From Burkholderia cepacia (lineage in GTDB: Bacteria; Pseudomonadota; Gammaproteobacteria; Burkholderiales; Burkholderiaceae), in the NCBI RefSeq assembly GCF_001039005.1, contig NZ_LDWR01000059.1:56750-120749 (forward strand): DNA of 64,000 nt, given 5' to 3'. Positions 16,427-24,692 of this stretch are shown piece by piece (the first letter of the stretch is position 1; every line of letters begins with the position of its first letter). The notes under the pieces were generated by a model, which did not search any database, had not been told where the DNA came from, and was given only the letters and a program-made list of their open reading frames with translations. Both the position numbers and the translations under genes were made by a program.

Positions 16427-16771
16427 TCATTCCATGATGGTGATGTGGTTCGCGTTGTAGGCGGCCAGCGCCTGCGCGAAGTGCTTCTCGTTCGCCGGCG
16501 CGGGCGGCAGAAACAACGTGAGCTTGTTTTTCTGGCCGGCCGTCCAGTCGCCGTTGACGCCCGGTGTCCAGGCCGACGACTTGGTCTGCACCTTCAGGTC
16601 GAGATCGAACGGAAAGTGATAGTTGAAATGCTCGCGCAGCGCGTGGATCGGATTGGCCTCGAGTTCGTCGAGAAACGCTTTGGAATGCCACGCGAGCGCT
16701 ATCGCCCGAATGACGGTTGCCCGGTATTCGAGAAACTCTTCGTACGTCGGTAATCGATTATCCGTGCTCAT
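16427..16771 (-). CDS. TOMM precursor partner, chain 2 (nitrile-hydratase-type leader, no Cys core)
   Basis: 114 residues, clearly paralogous to chain 1 in the leader: EYRATVIRAIALAWHSKAF, then DELEANPIHALREHFNYHFP. The C-terminus AAYNANHITIME has no Cys and only one Thr, so it is a poor azoline substrate. It may be a structural or regulatory partner of chain 1, a chain modified differently, or a diverged precursor. AGGAGAA precedes ATG 16771. It lies 33 nt after the kinase/cyclase stop and 17 nt before chain 1, so both chains should be made together. Confidence 0.85.
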   Translation of the reverse strand: MSTDNRLPTYEEFLEYRATVIRAIALAWHSKAFLDELEANPIHALREHFNYHFPFDLDLKVQTKSSAWTPGVNGDWTAGQKNKLTLFLPPAPANEKHFAQALAAYNANHITIME

Positions 16772-16804
16772 CAGTATGTTCTCCTGATTGATGAATGGAA
16801 CCAC

Positions 16805-19800
16805 TTACGGCAACGACTGCAACATCGTTTCGGCGAGCCTGGCAATGCGGCCCATGCCCGCCGTCGTTGCAACTTCGATTGCGCGCCGGCACGCGGCCAG
16901 CGCGGCCACGCCGCCGCATCGCGGATCGGCGCGGCGCAAGTACTCGCACTTCTTCAGCAGCAGCTGTGCTTCGTAATACCGTTCGCCGGTCGACTCGCAC
17001 CACGCGAGGCACTGCTCGATCTGCGCGAGCGCGGCAGGGTAGTCGCCGCGCCCGGCGTCCAGTTCGGCAAGCAGCGACGCGTAGTAGGTCAGCCCGAGCA
17101 GGCCGCCCGATTGCCGCTGCGCGTCGAGATGCGTGACGATGCCCGCGCGATCCCCTTGCGCCCACGCAAGCATGATCGCGGCGTAGTGCTCGACCGCGCG
17201 CAGCCGATGCACCTCCGACAGACGGAGAATCGCTTCCGACAGCGTGCGTGCGGCGTCGCGATCGCCCGCCAGCTGGTACGTGCGTGCGAGGTACATCATC
17301 GTGACGCCGAGCGTCGGCAAATGGTCGAGGCAGGTCGCGCAGTACACCGCGTCGCGCGCCATCACGAGCGAGGCCTGCGGATCGTCGTCCATGCACCAGC
17401 GCACGCTCGCGAGCGACGCCATCGTCCACGCGCGCGTATCGATCCCCAGGAGGCGCCGATGGTCCACGTCGCGCCGTACGTCGTAGCCGGCCAGCACGGC
17501 GTCGAACGCGGCGCGGGCGCGCGTATAGTCGCCGTCGACCCACAGGCTCATGCCGCGCATCGCGTCCGCCGCGACCTGGACGCCGGCATCGCCGCGCTCG
17601 GTCGCGAGCGCGTCCAGCCGCGTGCCGATCCCGCGCACGGTGGGACGATCGCCCGCGACGTGGTAGTAGGTCGACAGCGTCCATAGCGCGCTGATCTCGA
17701 GCGCCGGGTCGTCGAGCGTCTGCATCTGCCGCAACAGTTGCTCCGCATGCTCGCGCACCTGCGGATCCGCCCAGCCGAACCGTGCCATCGTCGCGTGCGT
17801 CAACGTGGCGCGAATGCGCGCGCTGTCGTGCTCGCGCTGCGCGTAGTCGGCGTTGCCAAGCCAGTCGAACACCGACTGCCCGTAGCGGATCGCGTCGTCA
17901 TACCGGGAACGTTCGAGTGCGCGGCGCGCCGCGTCGATACCGTGGACGATCGCGTCGGCGAAGGCACCCGAGCGCGCGAAGTGTCCGGCAACGCCGAACG
18001 CATGCGCACCGGCGCCTCGATCGCCTTCCGCAAGCAGCGCGCGACCGACGCGCGCATGGTTGCCGCGCCGCACGGCGGGCGGCATCGATTCGTACGCCGC
18101 GTCGCGAATCAATGCGTGGCGAAACGAATAGAACACGCGATCGCGCCGATGTTGCGCATACACGATCCGCTCTTCGAGCAGCAGCCGCAGATGCGCGTCG
18201 AGCGTGGCCCGATCATGCGGCGATGCGTCGGCGAGCAGTTGCGCATCCACCTCGAGCCCGATGGTCGCGGCGAGCTGCGCGGTGTCGCGCGCGTCGTCGA
18301 TCCGGTCGAACGCGAGACCGAGCATGCCGCCGAGACTGAGCGGAAGCGGATAAGGGTCGGTTGCCCGCAGCTCCGCGAGCGAGCCGTCCGCGCCGCTCAT
18401 CGTCAACTCGCGCGCGACGGCCTCGATGAACAGCGGGATGCCCGCCGTGCGATGGGCGAGCCGGTCGAGCCAGGCCGGATCGAGCGTGCCGTGGCCCACA
18501 CACGCCGAGATCAGGCGCTGCGCGTCGTCGCGCGGCAGGCGGCGCAGCACGAGGCGTTCGGCCGCGCCGCGCCAGCGCCCGAGCTTGACGGGGCGCGACG
18601 TGTACACGATGCCGAGGGCCGCCGCGCGCGGCGAGCGCTGCAGGTACGCAAGAAAGTCCTCGGTCGAGCGATCGATCCACTGAACGTCCTCGACCACGAG
18701 CAGCACCGGCGCGCCGTTGCCGAGCGACACGATCAGTTGCTCGAGGACGTCGAACAGCGCGTGCTGTTCGCGCGCACTCGACCACAGAAACCCCTTCGCA
18801 TCGCAGGGTAGCCCCAGCCAGGTCGCAAGCGCGACACGGGCCGCCGCATGATCGCATTCGAGCGGCGCGATCATGGTGTCGATCGCCGCGAGCGCGACAC
18901 CGGGCGGGCTGTCGGCGTCGATATGCCAATGCGCGCCGATAAATCGCAGGATCGGAAACAGCGCATGATTTTCCCGCTCGGGCAGGCATCCGCAATGCGC
19001 GAAGGTATGGCCCTGGACCCGGACGGCCTCGCACAGCTCGTGCACGAGGCGCGACTTGCCGATTCCCGCATCGCCGACGACGAGCCGCGGCACGCCGCGC
19101 GGCGCAGGCTCGCCGCGCGTCGCGCGACGATGCCATCCGAGCGTCTCCTGCCACGCGCGCATCAGCGCGTCGAATTCGCGTGCGCGGCCGACCATCGGCG
19201 CCCGCATGCCGGCGTCGAGCGAATCGAACGGCGTATCGGCACGACGTTCGCCGAGCAATTCATGAACCGGCTGCGGCACGAGGCCCGCCCGCGCCAGCCG
19301 CAACGAGGTCGGCCGATAGTCGGCATGCCGTTCGAGCGCGAGCCGCGCATCGTCACTGATCAGGATCTGCCCGGGCCCGGCAAGCCGCAGCAGCCGCGCC
19401 GCCGCCGCGGGCGTCGATACGCCCGACATGCGCGACGCATGGGCGAGAACTTGCCCGACGTGAATCGCGGCGGCCACTTCGACGCGCCAGCTTTCGTCAC
19501 CGGCGCGGCCGCCGGCCGCCGTCGGCAGCCGTGCGCGCTCGGTCACCCGTACCATGTCGAGTGCCGCGCGCGCGGCACGGCGCGCCGGCCGGTCGATGTC
19601 GCCACGCAGGCCGAAATGGAACAGCAGCGTGTCGCCGAGCCGTCCGTCGACCTGCGCGCCATAACCGACGGCGATATCGGCGCACTTCGTCAGCCATTGC
19701 TCCTCGTAACCGTCGAGCAAGTCGCCGTGATCGGTTCCGGCGTGGCGTTGCCGACCCACGCCGGTGATCGTCACGCAACAGCACAGCGTGGTGATCTGCC

Positions 19801-20821
19801 GGTACTCGCCAACCATCGCGATCGTCTCGCTGCGCGGCGCGAACGGGCGCGGACGTGTCTGCACGTTTGTGCGGCTGGCATCGAACTGGCCGACGAGCGC
19901 GGCGAAGTTGAGCGCGCGAAACGGCACCGCGAGTTCGTCGGCCGATGCGGCGCGCTGCTCCGGGTTCTTGCTCAGCGCGCGCCGCAATACCGAGCCGAGC
20001 GGATGCGACGCGATCGACGGCGGGAGCGCGACATCCACCGGACTGAGCTGCTGATAAAGAATGTCGGCCACGCTCGCGCCGTGCATGACGACCTCGCCCG
20101 TCAGGCATTCGATCACGATCAGGCCCCACGCATACAGATCGGTTCTGGCCGTCGGCGGCTCGTTGCGCAATTGCTCGGGCGCGCAATAGGGCGGCGAACC
20201 GAGCACCTCGGTCGCCAGCGTCGCGGTCTGGCGCGCGATGTCTTCCGTGCCGGGCAACAACGCGCCGATGCCGAAATCGAGGAGCTTCGCGTGCGGCCCG
20301 TTTTCGGCCATCGTGATCACGATGTTCTGCGGCGTCAGGTCCCGATGCACGATGCCCTGCCGATGCGCGGCCGCGAGCGCGTCCAGCACCTCCGTCATCA
20401 GCCGGCCCGTGTCGACGGCCGACAGCGGCCCCTCCGCCGCGAGCCGGTCGCGCAGGGTCCGGCCCTGCACCAGCTCGAATACGGCGAACAGCCGGCCGTC
20501 GGGCGCTTCCCCTTGGTCCAGCAACGCGACGATGTTCGGGTGCCGCAGCGCCTCGCACAGGCTCGTCTCGCGCTGAAAGCGCGCACGCTGGCGCGTGCGC
20601 TCCGCCACGGTCCGCGCGGCGTCATCCCGCATCAGCTTGATCGCGACCGCTTGCCCCGTCTCGCCGCAGGTCGCGCGAAACACCACGCCATTGCCGCCTT
20701 CGCCGAGCAGCGCGCCGAGCCGGTAATGCCGGGTGCCGGCCAGCTCCGCGAAAGGCGCGGCGGGCTGCCGGGGTTCACGTGCTTCCTGCACGACGGGCGC
20801 ACGGGACGGGGTCAGCAACAC
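16805..20821 (-). CDS. TOMM-system kinase/cyclase/AAA-ATPase fusion protein
   Basis: About 1338 residues. Domains in order: a Ser/Thr kinase (about 30-290) with GEGGNGVVF, AVAIK, HRDLTPQN, LDFGIG and APEQ, all apparently active; a class III cyclase-like domain (about 330-500) where the first metal Asp position reads CCCVTITG while the second site retains GDTLLFHFG; an AAA/STAND ATPase with Walker A GDAGIGKS and Walker B VLLVVEDVQWID; and a long helical TPR-like tail with many Ala/Arg repeats. It matches the named TOMM system kinase/cyclase fusion family. Start: GTG 20821 has GGGAG at 8 nt; GTG 20842, overlapping the FHA stop, is the alternative. It probably senses or controls the TOMM locus. 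Confidence 0.87.
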   Translation of the reverse strand: MLLTPSRAPVVQEAREPRQPAAPFAELAGTRHYRLGALLGEGGNGVVFRATCGETGQAVAIKLMRDDAARTVAERTRQRARFQRETSLCEALRHPNIVALLDQGEAPDGRLFAVFELVQGRTLRDRLAAEGPLSAVDTGRLMTEVLDALAAAHRQGIVHRDLTPQNIVITMAENGPHAKLLDFGIGALLPGTEDIARQTATLATEVLGSPPYCAPEQLRNEPPTARTDLYAWGLIVIECLTGEVVMHGASVADILYQQLSPVDVALPPSIASHPLGSVLRRALSKNPEQRAASADELAVPFRALNFAALVGQFDASRTNVQTRPRPFAPRSETIAMVGEYRQITTLCCCVTITGVGRQRHAGTDHGDLLDGYEEQWLTKCADIAVGYGAQVDGRLGDTLLFHFGLRGDIDRPARRAARAALDMVRVTERARLPTAAGGRAGDESWRVEVAAAIHVGQVLAHASRMSGVSTPAAAARLLRLAGPGQILISDDARLALERHADYRPTSLRLARAGLVPQPVHELLGERRADTPFDSLDAGMRAPMVGRAREFDALMRAWQETLGWHRRATRGEPAPRGVPRLVVGDAGIGKSRLVHELCEAVRVQGHTFAHCGCLPERENHALFPILRFIGAHWHIDADSPPGVALAAIDTMIAPLECDHAAARVALATWLGLPCDAKGFLWSSAREQHALFDVLEQLIVSLGNGAPVLLVVEDVQWIDRSTEDFLAYLQRSPRAAALGIVYTSRPVKLGRWRGAAERLVLRRLPRDDAQRLISACVGHGTLDPAWLDRLAHRTAGIPLFIEAVARELTMSGADGSLAELRATDPYPLPLSLGGMLGLAFDRIDDARDTAQLAATIGLEVDAQLLADASPHDRATLDAHLRLLLEERIVYAQHRRDRVFYSFRHALIRDAAYESMPPAVRRGNHARVGRALLAEGDRGAGAHAFGVAGHFARSGAFADAIVHGIDAARRALERSRYDDAIRYGQSVFDWLGNADYAQREHDSARIRATLTHATMARFGWADPQVREHAEQLLRQMQTLDDPALEISALWTLSTYYHVAGDRPTVRGIGTRLDALATERGDAGVQVAADAMRGMSLWVDGDYTRARAAFDAVLAGYDVRRDVDHRRLLGIDTRAWTMASLASVRWCMDDDPQASLVMARDAVYCATCLDHLPTLGVTMMYLARTYQLAGDRDAARTLSEAILRLSEVHRLRAVEHYAAIMLAWAQGDRAGIVTHLDAQRQSGGLLGLTYYASLLAELDAGRGDYPAALAQIEQCLAWCESTGERYYEAQLLLKKCEYLRRADPRCGGVAALAACRRAIEVATTAGMGRIARLAETMLQSLP

Positions 20822-20838
20822 GGCCGGTTCTCCCGTGT

Positions 20839-21840
20839 TCACGAGTAATGGGCGACCAGGCTCGGCGCCGGACGAGGTGCGCCGATACGCGGCTGGACGC
20901 CCGGCACCGACTGGCATTCGAGGTGCTCGCCGCGCATGACGCGGAACGGAAAATCGCCGAACCGGACGCTGCCGCGCCGGCGTTCGACCAGCTGGCTCCC
21001 ATCCAGCCCCGGTAGCGCCGCGAACTGGGCCCGGGCGCGGTGAATCTGCACGTTGACATGGGACGTATCGATGCCGAGCATGCGCGCCAGCCGGTCGAGT
21101 TCGATCCAGCCTTGCGTGGCGGCGTCGTAGCCGGCCTGCATGTCGGCCGAGCGCGCGCGGGCAAGCGTCACGAGGCTGTAGTGATGGGCGCGCTCGCCGA
21201 GGTCGACCACGCCGCCGCGGACATGCAGCAGCATCCGCACGTGTTCTTCGTTCCGGCTGACGAAGAACTCGAGCAATTGCGCCGGCACGGCCGGATCGGC
21301 GGGCGCGGCGAGCATCACCGTCGAGCCGCTGCGCACGAGGGCCAGGCGCCACGTGATGCCGCCAGTCGACACTTCATCGCCGTCATGGAGCGCACGCGGC
21401 GGCAACGTGTCGTCGCACAGCCATTCGCCGGCCGGCGACCGGACGATCGTGACCGGCTGCGCGGCGTGTGCCGGCAGGATCTGCCGTGACGCGAGCACGA
21501 TCGGGGGCGCGGCACCCCGGACCGGCCATAGCGTATCGGCCGGATCGTCGAGCGCCTCGACGCGCCACGGCGCGACACCGGCCCTGCCGAACCGGATCAC
21601 GTCACCCTGTTGCAGCACCACATGCTCGCCGTCGCGCAACGGCACACCCGATACCGACGTGCCGTTGCTGCTGTGATCGTGGAGTTCCCATGAGCCGCCG
21701 ATCCAGCGGATATGGGCATGGACGCGGGACACCGACCCATCCCGGATGACCGTGTCGCAGCGTGCGGCATCGCGCCCGAACACGTGATACGCGCGGAGCA
21801 GGCATGCTTCTCCGGAGGTATCGTTCTTGAGTATCGCCAT
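20839..21840 (-). CDS. FHA-domain protein heading the TOMM operon
   Basis: 333 residues. The forkhead-associated domain covers about 10-85 with the full phosphothreonine-binding signature: FGRD, SVSRVHAHI, HDHSSNGTSVSG and GDVIRFG. A second beta-rich segment follows, and the C-terminal 130 residues contain a helix-rich part (around ELDRLARMLGIDTSHVNVQI) that resembles a DNA- or protein-binding winged helix. FHA domains bind phosphothreonine made by Hanks-type kinases, and the kinase of the next gene is the obvious partner. Start at ATG 21840; an in-frame start at 21900 is possible. First gene of the five-gene TOMM operon. Confidence 0.88.
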   Translation of the reverse strand: MAILKNDTSGEACLLRAYHVFGRDAARCDTVIRDGSVSRVHAHIRWIGGSWELHDHSSNGTSVSGVPLRDGEHVVLQQGDVIRFGRAGVAPWRVEALDDPADTLWPVRGAAPPIVLASRQILPAHAAQPVTIVRSPAGEWLCDDTLPPRALHDGDEVSTGGITWRLALVRSGSTVMLAAPADPAVPAQLLEFFVSRNEEHVRMLLHVRGGVVDLGERAHHYSLVTLARARSADMQAGYDAATQGWIELDRLARMLGIDTSHVNVQIHRARAQFAALPGLDGSQLVERRRGSVRFGDFPFRVMRGEHLECQSVPGVQPRIGAPRPAPSLVAHYS

Positions 21841-22640
21841 GGCCGCCCCGTGTCGGATTCGCCCGGATCGCCCGAGTAACGCATCGGCGCTGCCGGGCAA
21901 GCGATTGATTCATTGATCGCGAACAATCTCGACTGTTCGCCGCCTCGTTACCTGTTTTCTCGTCAGCTTCCTTTCGAATCGTTGCTCATCCGGCACGTGT
22001 TATTTCGGTTAATAGAATTGCCGACCGTTTCGCCGTTTTAAAACCGAGCAACTTGATGAAAATCCTGCCAAATAAAATCGCGCATCGCAACCGGAATACT
22101 CGATCCGGGATTTTATATTGCAATGCTTTACATTTTCGGCGAATTTCCGGGCTGCAAATAAAGGGTCGAAAATCTTCATCGACGCGCGATCCATGGCCGA
22201 CGTACGTTGGCTGGGTGAAATCACATTGAATGATGCGCCCGACTTGAATACATTTGCTGGCACGGAAATTCTGTTTGATGAAACGGAAATCAATTAATTC
22301 ATTTCAATCGGCTTAAAAAAACATTCCGGCAATTTAAATAATGATCGCCAGTGTTTTGAAAAACAGCATTGACTCATTTATTTCACCAAGGCGTTGCGTC
22401 ACGACAAGTTTCTCGATGTGTCTTCGGTAGTCGAATAAGGGTCGGCACGGCTGTGCCTTTCGATTAATAGCTCGCGGCCACTGCGAAATCAGATCTTGCG
22501 CCGACCGCCAGATCGTCCAACCGTCCGGTCGTCAGGATCGGCCCGCCCAGGAGGTTGACGGAACGCATCGGCGGGGATCCTCATCGCAAGCAGACGGCCG
22601 CGGCCGCTCCTCCATCCCACCCCAAATAATCCCCTTGACG
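21841..22640. other. AT-rich intergenic stretch upstream of the TOMM operon
   Basis: About 800 bases without a convincing gene. The part at 21.95-22.45 kb is strongly AT-rich, like the DNA on the other side of the TOMM locus. A 94-codon minus-strand frame at 22009-22293 has no ribosome site or family resemblance and I do not call it. The stretch must contain the promoter of the TOMM operon, but no unique site stands out. Confidence 0.5.
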
Positions 22641-22663
22641 CTCTATCTTTCGATATATATCTT
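22635..22663 (+). promoter_or_regulatory. Sigma-70-type promoter of the nfeR-like gene
   Basis: TTGACG at 22635-22640 and TATCTT at 22658-22663 are separated by 17 bases, 33 nt before the ATG of the PadR-family gene. The promoter core is overlapped by the paired operator-like palindromes, which fits autorepression. Confidence 0.55.
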
Positions 22664-22670
22664 TAGATAT
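22644..22670 (+). promoter_or_regulatory. Tandem palindromic operator, probable PadR-family (NfeR-like) site
   Basis: Two near-identical palindromes, TATCTTTCGATA (22644-22655) and TATCTTTAGATA (22658-22669), are spaced 14 bases apart centre to centre and cover the promoter. PadR repressors bind palindromes of this AT-rich kind as dimers. Self-regulation, together with control of the downstream siderophore-interacting protein, is inferred. Confidence 0.6.
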
Positions 22671-22695
22671 GTTTTACGACATACAGGACACGATC

Positions 22696-23430
22696 ATGCG
22701 ACACAACCACTTCCGCGGCCATGCCCGATGCGACGGGCAAGGTGCGCATGCAGGCCCTGACTGGTTCGCCGGTCTCTGGCACGCGATCGGCCGCCACCGC
22801 CGCGGCCACGATTCGTTCGGTGGCGGCCCGTTCGGCGGCCGGGGCGGGCGCGGCGGCTTTGGCGATTTCGGCGACGACGGCATGCCGCGCGGCCGCCAGT
22901 TCAGCTCCGACGATCTCCAGCTGCTGCTGCTCGCGCTGGTCGCCGAGCAACCGAGCCACGGCTACGAGCTGATCAAGGCGCTCGACACGCGTTCGAACGG
23001 TTTCTACAGCCCGAGCCCCGGCATGGTGTATCCGGCGCTCACGTATCTCGAGGAAGGCGGCTTCGTCGCGTCGCAGGCGGAAGGCAACCGCAAACGTTAT
23101 GCGCTGACCGACGCCGGCCGCGTGCATCTCGACGCGCAACGCGAACGCGTCGACACGCTGTTCGCACGCCTCACGCACCTCGCGCGCAAGATGGAGTTCA
23201 TGCGCCGCGCTTTCGCCGGGGAATCGGCCGGCAACGAAGCACAGGACGAATCGCAGGCCGGCTGGCTGCCGGAGTTCGTCGAGGCGCGCGTCGCGCTCAA
23301 GCGGGCGCTGCTGCACAAGAGCGCAGCCGGCCCCGACGAACAGCGCCGCATCGCGGCAATCATGCGCCGCGCGACGGCCGAAATCGAAGGCGGCACCGAC
23401 ACGTCATCCGCGCCGCCCGCCAACATATAA
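22696..23430 (+). CDS. nfeR: PadR-family repressor, NfeR (YqjI)-like
   Basis: 244 residues. The first 70 residues are rich in His and Gly (MRHNHFRGHARC, a glycine-rich GGRGGRGGFGDFGDDG), followed by a PadR winged helix: LQLLLLALVAEQPSHGYELI, FYSPSPGMVYPALTYLEEGG and RKRYALTDAGR. The C-terminus is a helical dimerisation arm. E. coli NfeR/YqjI has the same plan, with a metal-binding N-terminal extension, and represses the ferric reductase gene nfeF as well as itself. Here the siderophore-interacting protein follows 13 nt downstream. Start at ATG 22696 with AGGA upstream; an ATG at 22669 lies in the operator and is unlikely. Confidence 0.85.
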   Translation: MRHNHFRGHARCDGQGAHAGPDWFAGLWHAIGRHRRGHDSFGGGPFGGRGGRGGFGDFGDDGMPRGRQFSSDDLQLLLLALVAEQPSHGYELIKALDTRSNGFYSPSPGMVYPALTYLEEGGFVASQAEGNRKRYALTDAGRVHLDAQRERVDTLFARLTHLARKMEFMRRAFAGESAGNEAQDESQAGWLPEFVEARVALKRALLHKSAAGPDEQRRIAAIMRRATAEIEGGTDTSSAPPANI

Positions 23431-23443
23431 GGAGTACGGATTG

Positions 23444-24265
23444 ATGCAGAACACATCCGAGCGCACCGTGACCCGCGTGCGCCACACCCTCAAGTTCCGC
23501 CTGCTGCAGGTGCTGCGCGTGCACGCCGCGACGCCGCATCTGCTGCGCGTCACGCTCGGCGGCCCCGATCTCGCGGATTTCGAATCTGCGTCGTTCGACG
23601 ACCACGTTAAAGTGTTTTTCCCGCCGCCTGGCGCCGAACGGCCCGCGATGCCGACGCTCGGCGCGAACGGCCCCGAGTTTCCGGAAGGCGAGCCGAAGCC
23701 CGTCGCGCGCGACTTCACGCCGCGCCGCTTCGACCGCGCCGCGTGCGAGCTCGATCTGGAATTCGTGCTGAACCATCCGGGCCCCGCGTCGCAGTGGGCC
23801 GCGCAAGCGCGCGTCGGCCAATGGCTCGGCATCGGCGGTCCGCGCGGTTCGTTCGTCGTCCCGACCGGTTTCGACTGGCATCTGCTGATCGGCGACGATA
23901 CGGCGCTGCCGGCGATCGCGCGGCGTCTCGAGGAATTGCCGGCCGGTACGCGCGCGGCGGTCGTGCTGGAAGTCGCGGATCGCACCGCGCAGATCTCGTT
24001 CGATACGCGCGCCGACGTGCATGAAATCTGGCGCTTCCGCGCCGAAGCCGACGCGGCGGACGGCGACGTGCTGCAGGATGCGGTCCGCGAGCTGCCGCTG
24101 CCGCCGTCGGGCGACGGTTACGTGTGGGCGGCCGGCGAGGCGCTGTCGATGCGCGCGGTCCGCCAGCACCTGACCGGCGAGCGCGGTGTCGACAAGTCGC
24201 GCATCCGCGCGGCGGCCTACTGGAAGCGCGGCGCGGCGGCCGTACACGAAACGCTGGAAGACTGA
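23444..24265 (+). CDS. nfeF: Siderophore-interacting FAD-binding ferric reductase, NfeF (YqjH/ViuB)-like
   Basis: 273 residues, usual for the SIP family. The FAD-binding motif is RDFTPRRFD, the segment HPGPASQWA follows, and the nucleotide-binding half has IGDDTALPAIARRLEELP, YVWAAGEALSMRAVR and the C-terminal AYWKRG. These enzymes use NAD(P)H to reduce ferric siderophores in the cytoplasm. AAGGAG lies before the ATG at 23444 (a TTG is one codon earlier). It is cotranscribed with the PadR repressor, so metal-responsive control is likely. Confidence 0.9.
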   Translation: MQNTSERTVTRVRHTLKFRLLQVLRVHAATPHLLRVTLGGPDLADFESASFDDHVKVFFPPPGAERPAMPTLGANGPEFPEGEPKPVARDFTPRRFDRAACELDLEFVLNHPGPASQWAAQARVGQWLGIGGPRGSFVVPTGFDWHLLIGDDTALPAIARRLEELPAGTRAAVVLEVADRTAQISFDTRADVHEIWRFRAEADAADGDVLQDAVRELPLPPSGDGYVWAAGEALSMRAVRQHLTGERGVDKSRIRAAAYWKRGAAAVHETLED

Positions 24266-24269
24266 AGCG

Positions 24270-24299
24270 TACGGGCATCCGGCATACGGGCATCCGGCA
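24270..24299 (+). repeat. Two tandem copies of a 15-bp unit
   Basis: The unit TACGGGCATCCGGCA occurs twice in direct succession, a few bases after the nfeF-like stop codon. It is a short local duplication with no visible function. Confidence 0.7.
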
Positions 24300-24342
24300 G
24301 ACCGACGGGTGATACGACCGTGGCGCCGGCGCACCGGCGGGC

Positions 24343-24370
24343 TTGGCATCGGCATCGCGGCTGGTATATA
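24343..24370 (+). promoter_or_regulatory. Likely sigma-70 promoter for the small membrane protein gene
   Basis: TTGGCA at 24343-24348 and TATATA at 24365-24370 are 16 bases apart, about 60 nt before the next start codon. Confidence 0.45.
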
Positions 24371-24432
24371 TGTATGTCTGCGACGCCGCTGTCAGGCGAC
24401 AGCCGCCGCAGCCCGCCCAGGAGCGCCCGGTC

Positions 24433-24666
24433 ATGACAAAAGAAAGCCACGCTTCGCCTTTCCTTCGCAACCTGAAGATCGCCGGTTATTGCGGCCTCGC
24501 CGCAGTCGTACTCGCGCTGTTCGTCGCGATGTGCGCGATCCTGAAGGAAAGCGCCCTTGATCGCGACGCCGCGCAGCATCCGGCCGATACACCCGAACTG
24601 CATGATGCGGGCGGCGGCCCGTCCGCGGCGGCCGAACCGGCCCGCACGCCCGGCACGCCCGGCTGA
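24433..24666 (+). CDS. Small single-pass membrane protein
   Basis: 77 residues with a short charged N-terminus, one hydrophobic helix (AGYCGLAAVVLALFVAMCAI, about 17-37) and a hydrophilic Ala/Pro-rich tail. AGGAG precedes ATG 24433. I recognise no family. The tail probably lies in the periplasm. It converges on the PAP2 phosphatase gene, from which only 26 nt separate it. Confidence 0.6.
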   Translation: MTKESHASPFLRNLKIAGYCGLAAVVLALFVAMCAILKESALDRDAAQHPADTPELHDAGGGPSAAAEPARTPGTPG

Positions 24667-24692
24667 CGGCCTCCTGCCCGACTTCCTTCCGC

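Noticed and set aside
22009..22293. 94-codon minus-strand frame in the AT-rich gap
   Set aside because: No ribosome site, no recognisable fold, and ordinary length for chance in AT-rich DNA.
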